Notes: generated by a model from the letters alone, not told the origin. A stretch of 64,000 nucleotides of DNA from Rhodococcus rhodnii (GCA_000720375.1 JOAA01000031.1:1-64000), one strand, 5' to 3'. Counted from the first letter of the stretch, positions 22,339 to 31,218 are shown. Numbers and translations: made by a program.

Positions 22339-22799
22339 TCGCTGGCCTCCCGCTTCGGCGGCAATGTGCTGCGGAAGGTGTTCTGTGGTTCCTCGCCTGC
22401 GGCGCGCCTGGCGGATTCCTCTTCCCACATCTTGAACGTCTGCTTGCGCAGTTGGGTCATCAAGGCATTTTCGTGGGGCTCAAGTCGGTTTCGTCCCTCA
22501 CGTTCGGCTTGGTCGATGATGCCTTGAATGGTGTCGTACAGCGCGAAGATGGGCCCGTCTCCGACCAGGTACCGGGCGCGTTCCCGCTCGGTCGCGTCGA
22601 TGAACTCGGCTTCGTTGATTTCGTCGATGTCCGCGTGTACGTCGTACAGGATCCGGTGGATCAGGTCCGTCGCGAGGTCGAACTCTCCGGTGCGGAGGTT
22701 GAGCACGTGACCGTACAGGTTGCCTTCGGAGTCCTCGGTGATCTTGTAGGTCTTGTTGAAGTACTTGTAGTAGCTCGGTGCAGGGATCAGGTTCGTCAT
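22335..22799 (-). CDS. Small acidic protein, tandem paralogue 1, candidate immunity protein
   Basis: 154 aa, paralogous along its full length to the next gene, including the C-terminal AAGEEPQNTF and PPK(R/Q)EASE ends. It starts 4 bp inside the stop of the 2255-aa toxin gene, so it is translationally coupled to it. Being closest to the toxin's C-terminal RelA/SpoT-like domain, it is the best candidate to neutralise that warhead. Function is inferred from context only. Confidence 0.8.
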   Translation of the reverse strand: MTNLIPAPSYYKYFNKTYKITEDSEGNLYGHVLNLRTGEFDLATDLIHRILYDVHADIDEINEAEFIDATERERARYLVGDGPIFALYDTIQGIIDQAEREGRNRLEPHENALMTQLRKQTFKMWEEESARRAAGEEPQNTFRSTLPPKREASE

Positions 22800-25700
22800 T
22801 CTTCTGATCCACCTTCTCGTTCTTTGAGCGCGTCTTTGTAGAGGGCTCGCTGGCGCAAGAGGATCGCGTTCTCAAGAGCCCGCTCGTACGTGCTCATCAT
22901 GCGTTCCTCACTCGTCGCGATCGATTGGAGGTCGCGGCGCACTTCGTAGAGCGCGTGATCCCACTTGGCCACTACTTCGACCTTCTGCAAGTGCAGCCGG
23001 AACTCGCCGATGTGGCCGTTGGGCAGCCGCACGTTCATCTGTATGTCGCAGTACCCGCTGCCTTGTGGGTTCTGGAACCGGTCCTTGTAGCGAACGATTT
23101 CGAAGCCGGAGTCACCCTCAATGACGGCCTTGTCTTGCAGCACGGCGAGCGCGTCGTAGATCTGGTCGAGCCGGTCGAAGACGATCATCGAGCCGACCAG
23201 GTCGACCAGCCTGGACGGGTCGCCGTCGTAGTCGTCGTTGATCTTCTTCATCGCACGCTCGGGGTCCTTGAGCGTTTTCGGATCCCGGTGACCTGCGGTT
23301 CCGCGGAGGTCCGCGGCGATCGGATTGACGATGTCCATCAGCGCACGCTGGGCAGGCCCCCCTGTTTCGTACATCCCCTGGAGGAACCGCCGGACCGCTA
23401 CCTCGTCGTCCGTCCGTCGCCAGATTTTTTTGTAATCGGGCTGGTGCAGGTCCTTTTCCGGCGTGGGAACGACGCGATTGGCCATCGCCTGGGAGGCCGA
23501 TTTCTGGACATCGTCGACCTCTGGACCTTGTGCCTTTGGCGAAGCCGCGAGCTCATCGTTGATCGCCTTGGGGCCACGTGTGTCCACATCCTCGACGGCC
23601 TTGATCAGGTGTGGGATCGCGTCGGGGTGGACCAGCAATGACGCCAACGTCTTCGGCGTGTGCAGCAGGGACCGTTCCAGGTAGTCGGTCCGTTCGATCA
23701 CCTGCACCAGATCCGGGTGGTTGCCGAGGCGGCCGGTGATCACGTCGCGGACCGGCAGTTCGACCTTGTCGTCGCCGATCTTGACTTCGATCTGGGCGTC
23801 GGTGTTCAGCGCCGCCTGGACTTCCGGGCGGTCGAGATACCTGGCGACGTCCTCGACCGTGTACGGCGTTCGCGGCGTCGGCGGGGGACTGTCGTCGTCG
23901 CTGCGGCTGTAGGCCGAGGACGGCGCGTCTGTCGGCACGTCTTTGCCCCACGTCGGCGTGTGCCCCGGTGGATACGGGCTGCCGTCGGGTGGGAGTGGCT
24001 TGCCGTCCGGGCCGAACCTCGTCCACTCGCCGTTCGGTGGCCACTTTGGACGGGTTTCGCCGCGTTCCGTTGGTGTTTCGTCGGTTTGCGACGCGAACAA
24101 ATTGCCGTCGTAGTCGGCCCATGCGTCGCTGCGTGGGGCGGTGACTTCGGTGCCCAGGCGCTGGGCCAGGCGCGCTGCGACGCCGTCCAGTTCCTTGCCT
24201 GTGCCGCAGCCGGTCAGCAGGATCGGTGTCTTGCCGTCCCAGTCCGGGTTGGCGTGCAGGATTTCCGCGATGTCCGCGTCGCCGATGTTCATCTTGCCCG
24301 ACCGGACCGTGTGGGCCGAGCCGTGCATGTCGACGACGAAGTAGCCGGGGATCGGCCTGATCTGCCTCGCGGTGTAGTGGTGGTTCTTCTCCGACGTGTC
24401 GAAGATCGCCATGCCCGACTTGGTCGCGACCATGTCCGGGCGAAGGCGGTCGAGACGCTCGTCGCTCAGCTCGCCGAGCCGGTCGCCGAGCGGTTTCTCG
24501 TTGCGTGGCTGCGGTTCGCGCTCGGCGATCTCCTGGACCGGGTGACGCGTGTCGATGTCGTCGCTGTCGGCGATGTCCCGCAGCCAGTTCGACACGTCCC
24601 GCGCCGGTTTTTGCTGCTGCCAGTCCGTCTCCGTCGTGTGGACCGGTGGAGCTTGGTGCGCGGGCGGCTGCGTCGGTTGCTGGTTCGGCGCAGGTTGCGT
24701 CTGGTGGTACTCCGGCCGTGGCACCGGTTGCGTCGGCTGGCTCGGGGCGGGCCTGGGTGGCGGCGGCGCCGCGTTCGGATTCGGCCCGAAGCCCGGCTGT
24801 CCACTAGGGACGTACGTCGGCTGCCGATGTTGCGGTGGCGGCAAAGGTGCAGGGTGCGACCTCTGCGGAGGCGGCTGCAGCTGACCCTGCTGCTGCCAGG
24901 CGTTCGGTGCCGGCGCGGGGCGGCGCGGTGGCGGGATCTCCTCCAACTGCAGGTGGAGGGTGTTGGTGTCCCTGTGGAACCCGTGGCCCACGACCTTGAA
25001 CCTGGTGCCAGGACCGAACAGGACCTCACGCTCATGCGGGTTGTGCGACAGCGCTGAGACATCGCGACCGGTGTACGACCGGATCTGCATCCGCACCTGG
25101 CCGTCGATCGGCCTGTGCACGTTCGGGCCCGATGCGCTGGTGAAGGAGCGCTCGGTGACCTCCATGCCCTGCTGGTACCGGGCAGCGAACTGCTCGGGGA
25201 AGTTCGTCCGCACCACACGAGTCACGACGCCCTGGTGGATCGGCATCTTGTTGAGCGCGGAACTGGCCATCCGGATCTGCGCCTCATGCCGCTGCAGAGT
25301 GGGGAAGTCGTTCTCCCGCAACGCCTTGTTGACCGTGACAGCGGTGTTGTGCGCGGTGTACCCGCGCAACGCGATCAGCTCGTCACGCGGAATGTGCCGC
25401 AGATGCGGGTTGCGTGCGAGGGCTTCGTCCACCTTTCGCGCGTCCTGCTCGAACCAATTACGCGGGATTTCCTGCCGCATCCGGACGGCGTCCTGCTGCG
25501 TGGCATGGAAGTCCGGCCGGTTCTCGAAGAACAGCGGAGCATCCGCCGGCGCGAGCGGCGGGCCCTGCGGCCGAAGGTCCTGACGCAGCACATCAGTGGG
25601 CCGTGTGTCATGCAGATGCGGCGGCGGCGGTCCGGCCCGTCGCGTCCAGTCATGGCGATCGGCATGAACGGGCCGATGGGTGGACGGATCCTGCCCGAAC

Positions 25701-28700
25701 TGCGGCGGGTGCTCACCACGACGGAACGCCCGGCTGGGCCCGTTGTCCCCGACATCGCGCCAATCCGGCGTGTGGCCAGGCGGCGACGACTGGGTGTGCG
25801 GCGTGCTCGTGCCGTCGGCCTTGAACGTCTTCCACTCGCCATTGGGCGGCCAACCCGGCCGGAAATCGCGCTTCGGATCGTGCTGCGAGCTGCTGGCGAA
25901 CAAATTGCCGCGCTCGTCGACCCATGCGTCCTTGGTCGGCGCCGTGACCTCGCCACCGAGTTCGCGCGCAAGCTGCGACGCGACACCGTCAGCCTTGGCA
26001 CCGGTCTGACAGCCGACGAGCAGAATCGGCTGCTTCCCATCCCACCCAGCGGCCCGGATGATGTCCGCGGTGTCCTTAATGGACACGTTGTCCCGTCCGC
26101 CGGCCATGAGCTTGTCGGAAGTGCCGTGGACATCGACGACGAAATGCGTCGGATGCGGCGGGACTCCGTATGCGGAACTCCGGTGCGCGTTGAACTTGTG
26201 GTCATGCCGCGCAATGAGAACGCCCGCCTGCGTCGGTTTGACGAAATTGCGGAGATCCTTCAGATGCGCGGGCAACTGAATGGAACTGGGCCGCGGAGTC
26301 GCCGGTTGCTCGGTGCCTGCGCGCGCGGGCGGCAGGTCGAGTTCGCCGCTGACGGAGAAGGCTGTGGGTGAGCGGTGTGGTCCGGGCACGCCGGTTGGCG
26401 GCTCGGAGGTCTGGGTGTCAGTGGTTTGGGGACCGGGGTGGCCTGGTGTGGGCCCGGCTGGTCCGGGTTGACCGTGAACAGGACCGCCTGGGCGTGCCGG
26501 GTCACCGGTCGGTGTCGGGCCGCCCGTTGGTGACGGTCGATCGGTGTGGGTTGGTGTGGGCGTTGGTCCGCCTGGTCGTGCGGGGTCGCCGGGTTGGCTG
26601 GTTGTGGGTGTGGGGCGGTCGGAGGGTGTGGGGGATGGCCCGTCGGTGCGACCTGGTGTCTGTCCGCTGGCAGGTCGGGCTGAGTCGCTGGGGTGGCTGC
26701 CTGTGGGCGACGGACCGGTGTGGGTTGGTGTCGGGCTGCCTGGCCGTCCGGGATCGCTGGTGCCGCCGGAGGTTGGTCCAGTTGGCCGCACGGGGTCGCT
26801 GGCCGTGCCGGGGGTTGGCCGTGCCGGTTCGCTGGTGGTGCCCGGAGTTGGCCCGGCTGGCCTGGTCGAGTCGGCTGTAGTGCCGGGAGTTGGCCGGGCG
26901 GGGTTGTCGGTGGTTCCGGCCATCGGTCCGGTTTGGCGGCTTGGGCCTCCGCCGGGCGTGGGACTGGCTGACCGTGCGGGATCGCTGGTGCCGCCGGGGT
27001 CTGCGGTGGCGCGGGGGCCGGGCGTGGGGCGCGCCGGGGACTCAGGCCCGCTTGGACGTGCTGGGTCTGCGGCGGTGCGGGGCCCCGGTACAGGGCTTTG
27101 GCGTGGCCCAGGGGATTCCGCTGTCACCGGCCGGGATGTCCCTTGTGGACCGTCCGACTGGGACGGGTCGTTCGAACGGGAGCTTTGGCCCCCCGGGGAC
27201 ACGGGTGGCGTCGAGTGGATGGGCCCGGCTGCGTGAGTGATCGAGCCAGGAGTGGTTCCGGTCGTGGGGCTGGTATCCCGCACCGTGCCGCCGCCGGAGG
27301 CGGGCGGTGGGACTGGTGTAGGGGTTTCGCGTACTGGGCCGCCTTGTGCGGGTCCACTGGCTTGCTGGCCGGGCGCTGGGGTGGCCGGTGTGGCTGGAGC
27401 TCGGTCGGACTGTTGACCGACGGGCGTGTTGCCCAGACGGTCCGTGCCTGGGTTTGGGCCGTTGGGCGGCGGGCCCGCTACTGGGCCACCGCCAGGCGTG
27501 GACGGTGTGTGCGTGGTGCCACCGGCAGCGCCCGCAGCGCCAGCCATTGGTGCGGCCATGGGCATTGGTGCGGCACCCACGGGGCCGCCAGCCTGTCCAG
27601 GCGTGGGGCTTGGTGCAGGTCCGCCGGTTGGCGCTGGGCTCGGGCCAGGCGTGGGTCCACCGGGAGTCGGTGTCGGGCCTGGCGTCGGGCCGCCGCCGGG
27701 AGTGGGACCACCTGCGACCGGGCCACCGGGAGTCGGGCCGCCAGGAGTGGGCGTGCCGCCGCTGACAGGTCCGCCGGGCGTGGGACCACTGGGAGTCGGA
27801 GTGCCGCCGCTGACAGGTCCGCCAGGCGTGGGACCGCCGGGCGTCGGGGCGCCTCCAGTGGCTGGGGCACCGCCAGTGACAGGTCCGCCAGGGGCCGGAC
27901 TGCCCGGAGTTGGGCCGGCTGGGCCGCCACTGGTTACCGGACCGCCACCCGGCGCTGGTCCGCCGCCACCGGCTGGTCCACCGGAAGGCCCACTCGAAGA
28001 CACCGCGCCACCGGACCCGGCTGGGCTCGGCCCACCGGAAGGCCCACCACTGGAAGGCCCACCACTGGAAGGCCCACCACCGGAAGAACCACCGCCAGAC
28101 AGGCCACCAGAGGAGCTACCGCCGGAAGGGCCGCCGCTGGAAACACCACCGCCGGACCCCGAAGGGCTCGGACCTCCGGAGGGTCCGCCGCCGGAGGGTC
28201 CGCCGCCGGAGGGTCCGCCGCCGGACGGGCCGCCGCCCGTAGACCCGCCGCCGCCGAAGCCGGACGGTCCACCACCGGATGTCCCGGCCGAGCCGAAACC
28301 AGCGGTGCTCGGAGCCGAAGCACGTGATGCCCCGCCACCGGAAGAGCCAGAAGAGCCCGAAGATCCTGAAGAACCACCTGAAGACCCGCCACCCCCAACA
28401 GGCGCAGGCGGTGTCCCTTGTGGAGTTCCGGACTGGGCAGCAGCCGACGCACTGCTTGAAGTCGACAACGGTGGAGGCATCGCCGCGCTTGGCCGAGACG
28501 AAGAGTCCTGGGACTCTCCAGCCTGGACAGGCCGAGGCGCAGGCGTCGAGTCCGAAGAAGACGACGAAGACGAGGAAGACGAAGAAGGCGGCGGAGCCAG
28601 TCCTGACTGGACAGTCCCGGTGTCCTCGGCCACCTGCGGCACGTCAAAATCCGTATCAACCCCGGCGACGTGCTGTTTCGCCCCGCTCAACCCGCCGCTG

Positions 28701-29563
28701 ATCCCGCCGGACGACGCGCCCTGGGCCACGCTCTCCATGCTGAAGTTGCCGGAGATCGCGCCTTCCACCGCTGCCGTCGCCGCGCCGGTCACGCCTTCCT
28801 GCACCGCTTCTCTCGCGACGCTCTTGGCCAGCCCGTCGCCGAAGCCTTCGCCGAGGACCTTGCCCGCGCCCGCCGACGCCGCTCCGCCCAGCACGCCCGC
28901 GATCGCGCCGGACTTCACCGCGTCCAGGGTCAGTCCCGCGTCGAATTCCTCGCGTGTTCCCTTCGCCATCTGGAAGAGCTGGATGCCCGCGTCGATCGCC
29001 ACGTTCGCCGCGACCTCGGTCGCCACCGAGAACAGCATCCGGCGCAGCAGGCTCTTGCCCACCTGCTCACCCAGCCGCTGCACCAGGTTGCGGAAGATCG
29101 TCACGATCACCTGGCGGGTGGCCATCTGCGCGGGCAGGATCCCCGCCAGCGAGCCGCCGAAGGTCGCGAACGCCGCCGCCGTCAACGCGATGATCTGGAT
29201 CAGCAGCGCCGCCAGCGCCGCCCAGATCGACAGCTTCGCGTATTCGATCTGCATCGCGCAGTTACGGCAGGCTTTCGCCAGCGCCTCCGAGCCTTCTTTC
29301 AGCTTCTCGAACGCCGCTTCGTCGCCGCCGACGAACTTCTTCCAGAATTCATCGAACTGCTGCGCGGCTTCACCTTCGATATTCCCGCGCGCCTCTTTCA
29401 CCGCACTGTCCGCGGCCTTCATCGCCGCGTCGATGTCCTTCGCCGCGGTCTCCCAGACCTCGGCGAGGCGGATCATCGCGTCCTCGTTGCCCTTCGGCCA
29501 CTCACCGCCGAGCACCCATGGCGCGATGTCCTTGACGAACTCGGGTGGCTCCATGATCGCCAT
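22796..29563 (-). CDS. Giant ESX-type polymorphic toxin: ADP-ribosyltransferase plus RelA/SpoT-like domain
   Basis: 2255 aa. Residues 1-295: WXG100/CpnT-like N-terminus (GEWPKGNEDAMIRLAEVW, hydrophobic stretch ~112-140). ~300-1090: Pro/Gly/Ser/Thr linker. ~1090-1240: clan-CD-like domain 1, H1146-G (VVDVHG) and C1185 (ILLVGCQTG). ~1340-1545: ADP-ribosyltransferase with R1449 (GVVTRVV), S1473-FTSAS and E1511-R-E1513. ~1550-1650: Pro/Gln linker. ~1690-1870: clan-CD-like domain 2, H1747-G and C1786, same 39-residue spacing. ~1900-2255: RelA/SpoT-like domain, with D2121 (DLVGSM), Y2171 (GSGYCD) and E2187 (GEFRLHLQ) at the catalytic Asp, base-stacking Tyr and catalytic Glu positions. Preceded by a WXG100 gene. 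Domain calls are by motif and should be tested by structure prediction. Confidence 0.85.
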   Translation of the reverse strand: MAIMEPPEFVKDIAPWVLGGEWPKGNEDAMIRLAEVWETAAKDIDAAMKAADSAVKEARGNIEGEAAQQFDEFWKKFVGGDEAAFEKLKEGSEALAKACRNCAMQIEYAKLSIWAALAALLIQIIALTAAAFATFGGSLAGILPAQMATRQVIVTIFRNLVQRLGEQVGKSLLRRMLFSVATEVAANVAIDAGIQLFQMAKGTREEFDAGLTLDAVKSGAIAGVLGGAASAGAGKVLGEGFGDGLAKSVAREAVQEGVTGAATAAVEGAISGNFSMESVAQGASSGGISGGLSGAKQHVAGVDTDFDVPQVAEDTGTVQSGLAPPPSSSSSSSSSSSDSTPAPRPVQAGESQDSSSRPSAAMPPPLSTSSSASAAAQSGTPQGTPPAPVGGGGSSGGSSGSSGSSGSSGGGASRASAPSTAGFGSAGTSGGGPSGFGGGGSTGGGPSGGGPSGGGPSGGGPSGGPSPSGSGGGVSSGGPSGGSSSGGLSGGGSSGGGPSSGGPSSGGPSGGPSPAGSGGAVSSSGPSGGPAGGGGPAPGGGPVTSGGPAGPTPGSPAPGGPVTGGAPATGGAPTPGGPTPGGPVSGGTPTPSGPTPGGPVSGGTPTPGGPTPGGPVAGGPTPGGGPTPGPTPTPGGPTPGPSPAPTGGPAPSPTPGQAGGPVGAAPMPMAAPMAGAAGAAGGTTHTPSTPGGGPVAGPPPNGPNPGTDRLGNTPVGQQSDRAPATPATPAPGQQASGPAQGGPVRETPTPVPPPASGGGTVRDTSPTTGTTPGSITHAAGPIHSTPPVSPGGQSSRSNDPSQSDGPQGTSRPVTAESPGPRQSPVPGPRTAADPARPSGPESPARPTPGPRATADPGGTSDPARSASPTPGGGPSRQTGPMAGTTDNPARPTPGTTADSTRPAGPTPGTTSEPARPTPGTASDPVRPTGPTSGGTSDPGRPGSPTPTHTGPSPTGSHPSDSARPASGQTPGRTDGPSPTPSDRPTPTTSQPGDPARPGGPTPTPTHTDRPSPTGGPTPTGDPARPGGPVHGQPGPAGPTPGHPGPQTTDTQTSEPPTGVPGPHRSPTAFSVSGELDLPPARAGTEQPATPRPSSIQLPAHLKDLRNFVKPTQAGVLIARHDHKFNAHRSSAYGVPPHPTHFVVDVHGTSDKLMAGGRDNVSIKDTADIIRAAGWDGKQPILLVGCQTGAKADGVASQLARELGGEVTAPTKDAWVDERGNLFASSSQHDPKRDFRPGWPPNGEWKTFKADGTSTPHTQSSPPGHTPDWRDVGDNGPSRAFRRGEHPPQFGQDPSTHRPVHADRHDWTRRAGPPPPHLHDTRPTDVLRQDLRPQGPPLAPADAPLFFENRPDFHATQQDAVRMRQEIPRNWFEQDARKVDEALARNPHLRHIPRDELIALRGYTAHNTAVTVNKALRENDFPTLQRHEAQIRMASSALNKMPIHQGVVTRVVRTNFPEQFAARYQQGMEVTERSFTSASGPNVHRPIDGQVRMQIRSYTGRDVSALSHNPHEREVLFGPGTRFKVVGHGFHRDTNTLHLQLEEIPPPRRPAPAPNAWQQQGQLQPPPQRSHPAPLPPPQHRQPTYVPSGQPGFGPNPNAAPPPPRPAPSQPTQPVPRPEYHQTQPAPNQQPTQPPAHQAPPVHTTETDWQQQKPARDVSNWLRDIADSDDIDTRHPVQEIAEREPQPRNEKPLGDRLGELSDERLDRLRPDMVATKSGMAIFDTSEKNHHYTARQIRPIPGYFVVDMHGSAHTVRSGKMNIGDADIAEILHANPDWDGKTPILLTGCGTGKELDGVAARLAQRLGTEVTAPRSDAWADYDGNLFASQTDETPTERGETRPKWPPNGEWTRFGPDGKPLPPDGSPYPPGHTPTWGKDVPTDAPSSAYSRSDDDSPPPTPRTPYTVEDVARYLDRPEVQAALNTDAQIEVKIGDDKVELPVRDVITGRLGNHPDLVQVIERTDYLERSLLHTPKTLASLLVHPDAIPHLIKAVEDVDTRGPKAINDELAASPKAQGPEVDDVQKSASQAMANRVVPTPEKDLHQPDYKKIWRRTDDEVAVRRFLQGMYETGGPAQRALMDIVNPIAADLRGTAGHRDPKTLKDPERAMKKINDDYDGDPSRLVDLVGSMIVFDRLDQIYDALAVLQDKAVIEGDSGFEIVRYKDRFQNPQGSGYCDIQMNVRLPNGHIGEFRLHLQKVEVVAKWDHALYEVRRDLQSIATSEERMMSTYERALENAILLRQRALYKDALKEREGGSEE
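26380..28620 (-). repeat. Low-complexity Pro/Gly/Ser/Thr-coding repeats inside the toxin gene
   Basis: DNA encoding repeated GGPSGGG-type, GPTPGGPVSGG-type and PGRT/PARP-type units, with nearly exact short tandem copies around 27690-27880 and 28030-28260. It encodes a flexible linker between the secretion domain and the enzymatic modules. Such DNA is prone to length change and to assembly error. Confidence 0.8.
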
Positions 29564-29566
29564 AGG

Positions 29567-29884
29567 TCAGACCTGCGTGTTGTCGAAGGTCTGTGCGCTG
29601 GAGGAGTCGGTGCCCTCGTGGGCGTCCGCTTGCGCTTTGAGGTTCTTGGCGATCTGTGTCAACGCCGCCGCGACGTCACCCACCGCCTTGCTGATCGCGT
29701 CCGCCGCAGGCACGTAGTCCTTCGCGAAGTTCTGGCCCGACTCGTCGTCGCCCCACGGCTGGCCCTCCGCCTGCAGCTTCGCCTTCAGATCACCGGCGTC
29801 CTTGCCGAAGTCCGTTCCCACCCCGTCGAGCCGCGTCGCACCCCCGCGCACCCCGTCGGGGTTGATCTTCAACTCGCTGCTCAT
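29567..29884 (-). CDS. WXG100-family (ESAT-6-like) protein
   Basis: The 105-aa helical hairpin protein has the turn motif PWGDDESG in place of WxG and long amphipathic helices on both sides. ATG 29884 follows GAGGGGG at a 9-nt spacing; an upstream TTG at 29890 is less likely. It lies 3 bp before the giant toxin gene. It probably dimerises with the toxin's WXG100-like N-terminus to make an ESX export substrate. Confidence 0.88.
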   Translation of the reverse strand: MSSELKINPDGVRGGATRLDGVGTDFGKDAGDLKAKLQAEGQPWGDDESGQNFAKDYVPAADAISKAVGDVAAALTQIAKNLKAQADAHEGTDSSSAQTFDNTQV

Positions 29885-29898
29885 CGCCAATGACCCCC

Positions 29899-30426
29899 TC
29901 AGTCCCGGCGGAACATCTGCTGGTTGCCGTAGTAGTCGTCGTCCGCTACCGGCTCTGACGAACGGGAAGGCGAATGCGTTTCCTCTTCTTCGTCTTGCGG
30001 CGGATCGATCCGGAACAGGTCACGCAACGACGGTGCGCCCGGCACCAGGTCCGGCAGGTCGATCAGGTCCTCGTCCGGGGTGAACTGGCTCGCCTCGCGC
30101 TGCACCTCGGTCCGCACTCCTGCCGCCGCCTTACGGATCACACGTGTGATCTCCGCCGCCAACTGCTCGGGCGTGCGCTCGTACGCGCGCGAGGTAAGCG
30201 ACAGCTCCGTCAGGTTGCCGGTCATGTCCACCCTGGCCCTGATCACGCCGTCGTTCGACTCCGCCTCGCCGGTCAGCGCGCTCATCCTGGCCTGCGCCTC
30301 TTTGAGGTCGTCGGTACGCCTGCGCACCTCCTCCATCATCTGGTCGACCTGACGGCGCAGCTCCGCATTGCGCTCCGCCATGCGCTCGGCGTCGAAATCC
30401 GGTTCGGACAAGGCCCCGGCTCCCAT
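29899..30426 (-). CDS. YbaB/EbfC (EspL-like) family protein
   Basis: The 175-aa protein has the YbaB core: a long N-terminal helix (MAERNAELRRQVDQMMEEV), then GVIRARVDMTGNLTELSLTSRAYERTP in which GNLTELSL matches the family strand, then ITRVIRKAAAGVR. An acidic tail follows. YbaB-like proteins such as EspL are common in ESX loci, where they stabilise secretion chaperones or bind DNA. ATG 30426 is chosen; a TTG at 30411 is possible. First gene of the toxin operon. Confidence 0.85.
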   Translation of the reverse strand: MGAGALSEPDFDAERMAERNAELRRQVDQMMEEVRRRTDDLKEAQARMSALTGEAESNDGVIRARVDMTGNLTELSLTSRAYERTPEQLAAEITRVIRKAAAGVRTEVQREASQFTPDEDLIDLPDLVPGAPSLRDLFRIDPPQDEEEETHSPSRSSEPVADDDYYGNQQMFRRD

Positions 30427-30566
30427 CGGTGACAGCTGACTTGCGGAATGTACCCGGCTGTGCAGACAGTGGTGGGTCCTTCGGCCCAACCGATACTTCT
30501 CCACCTGGGAATAAGCCGGTGTCCAGCTGTTGTTCACCCCATGTGCCGGTCTGCCCGACCCCCGTT

Positions 30567-30595
30567 TTGCCCACGCGGAACGGGCCAGGTATCTT
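30567..30595 (+). promoter_or_regulatory. Candidate rpsL promoter
   Basis: TTGCCC (30567-30572), a 17-bp spacer and TATCTT (30590-30595) predict transcription from about 30602, giving a leader of about 240 nt before rpsL. The 416-bp gap between the divergent YbaB-like gene and rpsL holds this promoter and the leader; I see no gene in it. Confidence 0.5.
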
Positions 30596-30743
30596 TGCTA
30601 ATCGTGCCTGACTGATGTCGGGCCGCTCCGTGTGCCTGTCGTCGGTGAAAACCACGACGCAACCGGCACGGAGACCTCCCAAACCCCGTTGGGATGCCGC
30701 GGTTGTTCTTCAGTGGCGCTGTCCCGCACGGGCCGACGAGGAA

Positions 30744-30760
30744 GGGCGACACGCCCGACC
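30744..30760 (+). promoter_or_regulatory. Leader hairpin motif shared with the rpsJ leader
   Basis: GGGCGACACGCCCGACC, containing the stem GGGCG/CGCCC, is 83 nt upstream of rpsL. The same 17 nt occur at 35453-35469 before rpsJ. The following bases can extend into a second CCGACC/GG..CGG stem in both. This suggests a common ribosomal-protein leader element. Confidence 0.55.
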
Positions 30761-30842
30761 TCGGGTTACGGCGGGGCCAGGGGGAACACAGCAGAACCAC
30801 GGACAACCGCCATGAAGAAGCAGTCGTAGAGAAAGCCGGTCC

Positions 30843-31217
30843 ATGCCCACGATCCAGCAGCTGGTCCGTAAGGGCCGCCAGGACAAGGTCGCCAAGACCA
30901 AGACCGCGGCGCTCAAGGGGAGCCCGCAGCGGCGCGGTGTGTGCACGCGTGTGTACACCACCACGCCCAAGAAGCCGAACTCGGCGCTGCGCAAGGTCGC
31001 CCGTGTCAAGTTGACCAGCGGCATCGAGGTCACCGCCTACATCCCTGGTGAGGGCCACAACCTCCAGGAGCACTCGATGGTGCTCGTGCGTGGTGGCCGT
31101 GTGAAGGACCTCCCGGGTGTTCGTTACAAGATCATCCGCGGCTCGCTGGACACGCAGGGCGTGAAGAACCGCAAGCAGGCTCGCAGCCGCTACGGCGCGA
31201 AGAAGGAGAAGAGCTGA
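30843..31217 (+). CDS. rpsL: 30S ribosomal protein S12
   Basis: 124 aa, the usual length. S12 lies at the decoding site. The streptomycin-determining positions are wild type (K in [11 protein letters not shown] and K in [12 protein letters not shown]), predicting sensitivity at this locus. First gene of the str operon; rpsG starts 1 bp after its stop. Confidence 0.99.
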   Translation: MPTIQQLVRKGRQDKVAKTKTAALKGSPQRRGVCTRVYTTTPKKPNSALRKVARVKLTSGIEVTAYIPGEGHNLQEHSMVLVRGGRVKDLPGVRYKIIRGSLDTQGVKNRKQARSRYGAKKEKS

Positions 31218-31218
31218 G

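Noticed and set aside
24466..28659. Long frames opposite or out of phase within the toxin gene
   Set aside because: They are phase shadows of Pro/Gly/Ser/Thr-coding repeats. The 2255-codon frame alone has domains, coupling to neighbours and proper starts.
30843..31217. Streptomycin-resistant rpsL
   Set aside because: Both diagnostic lysine positions are wild type.
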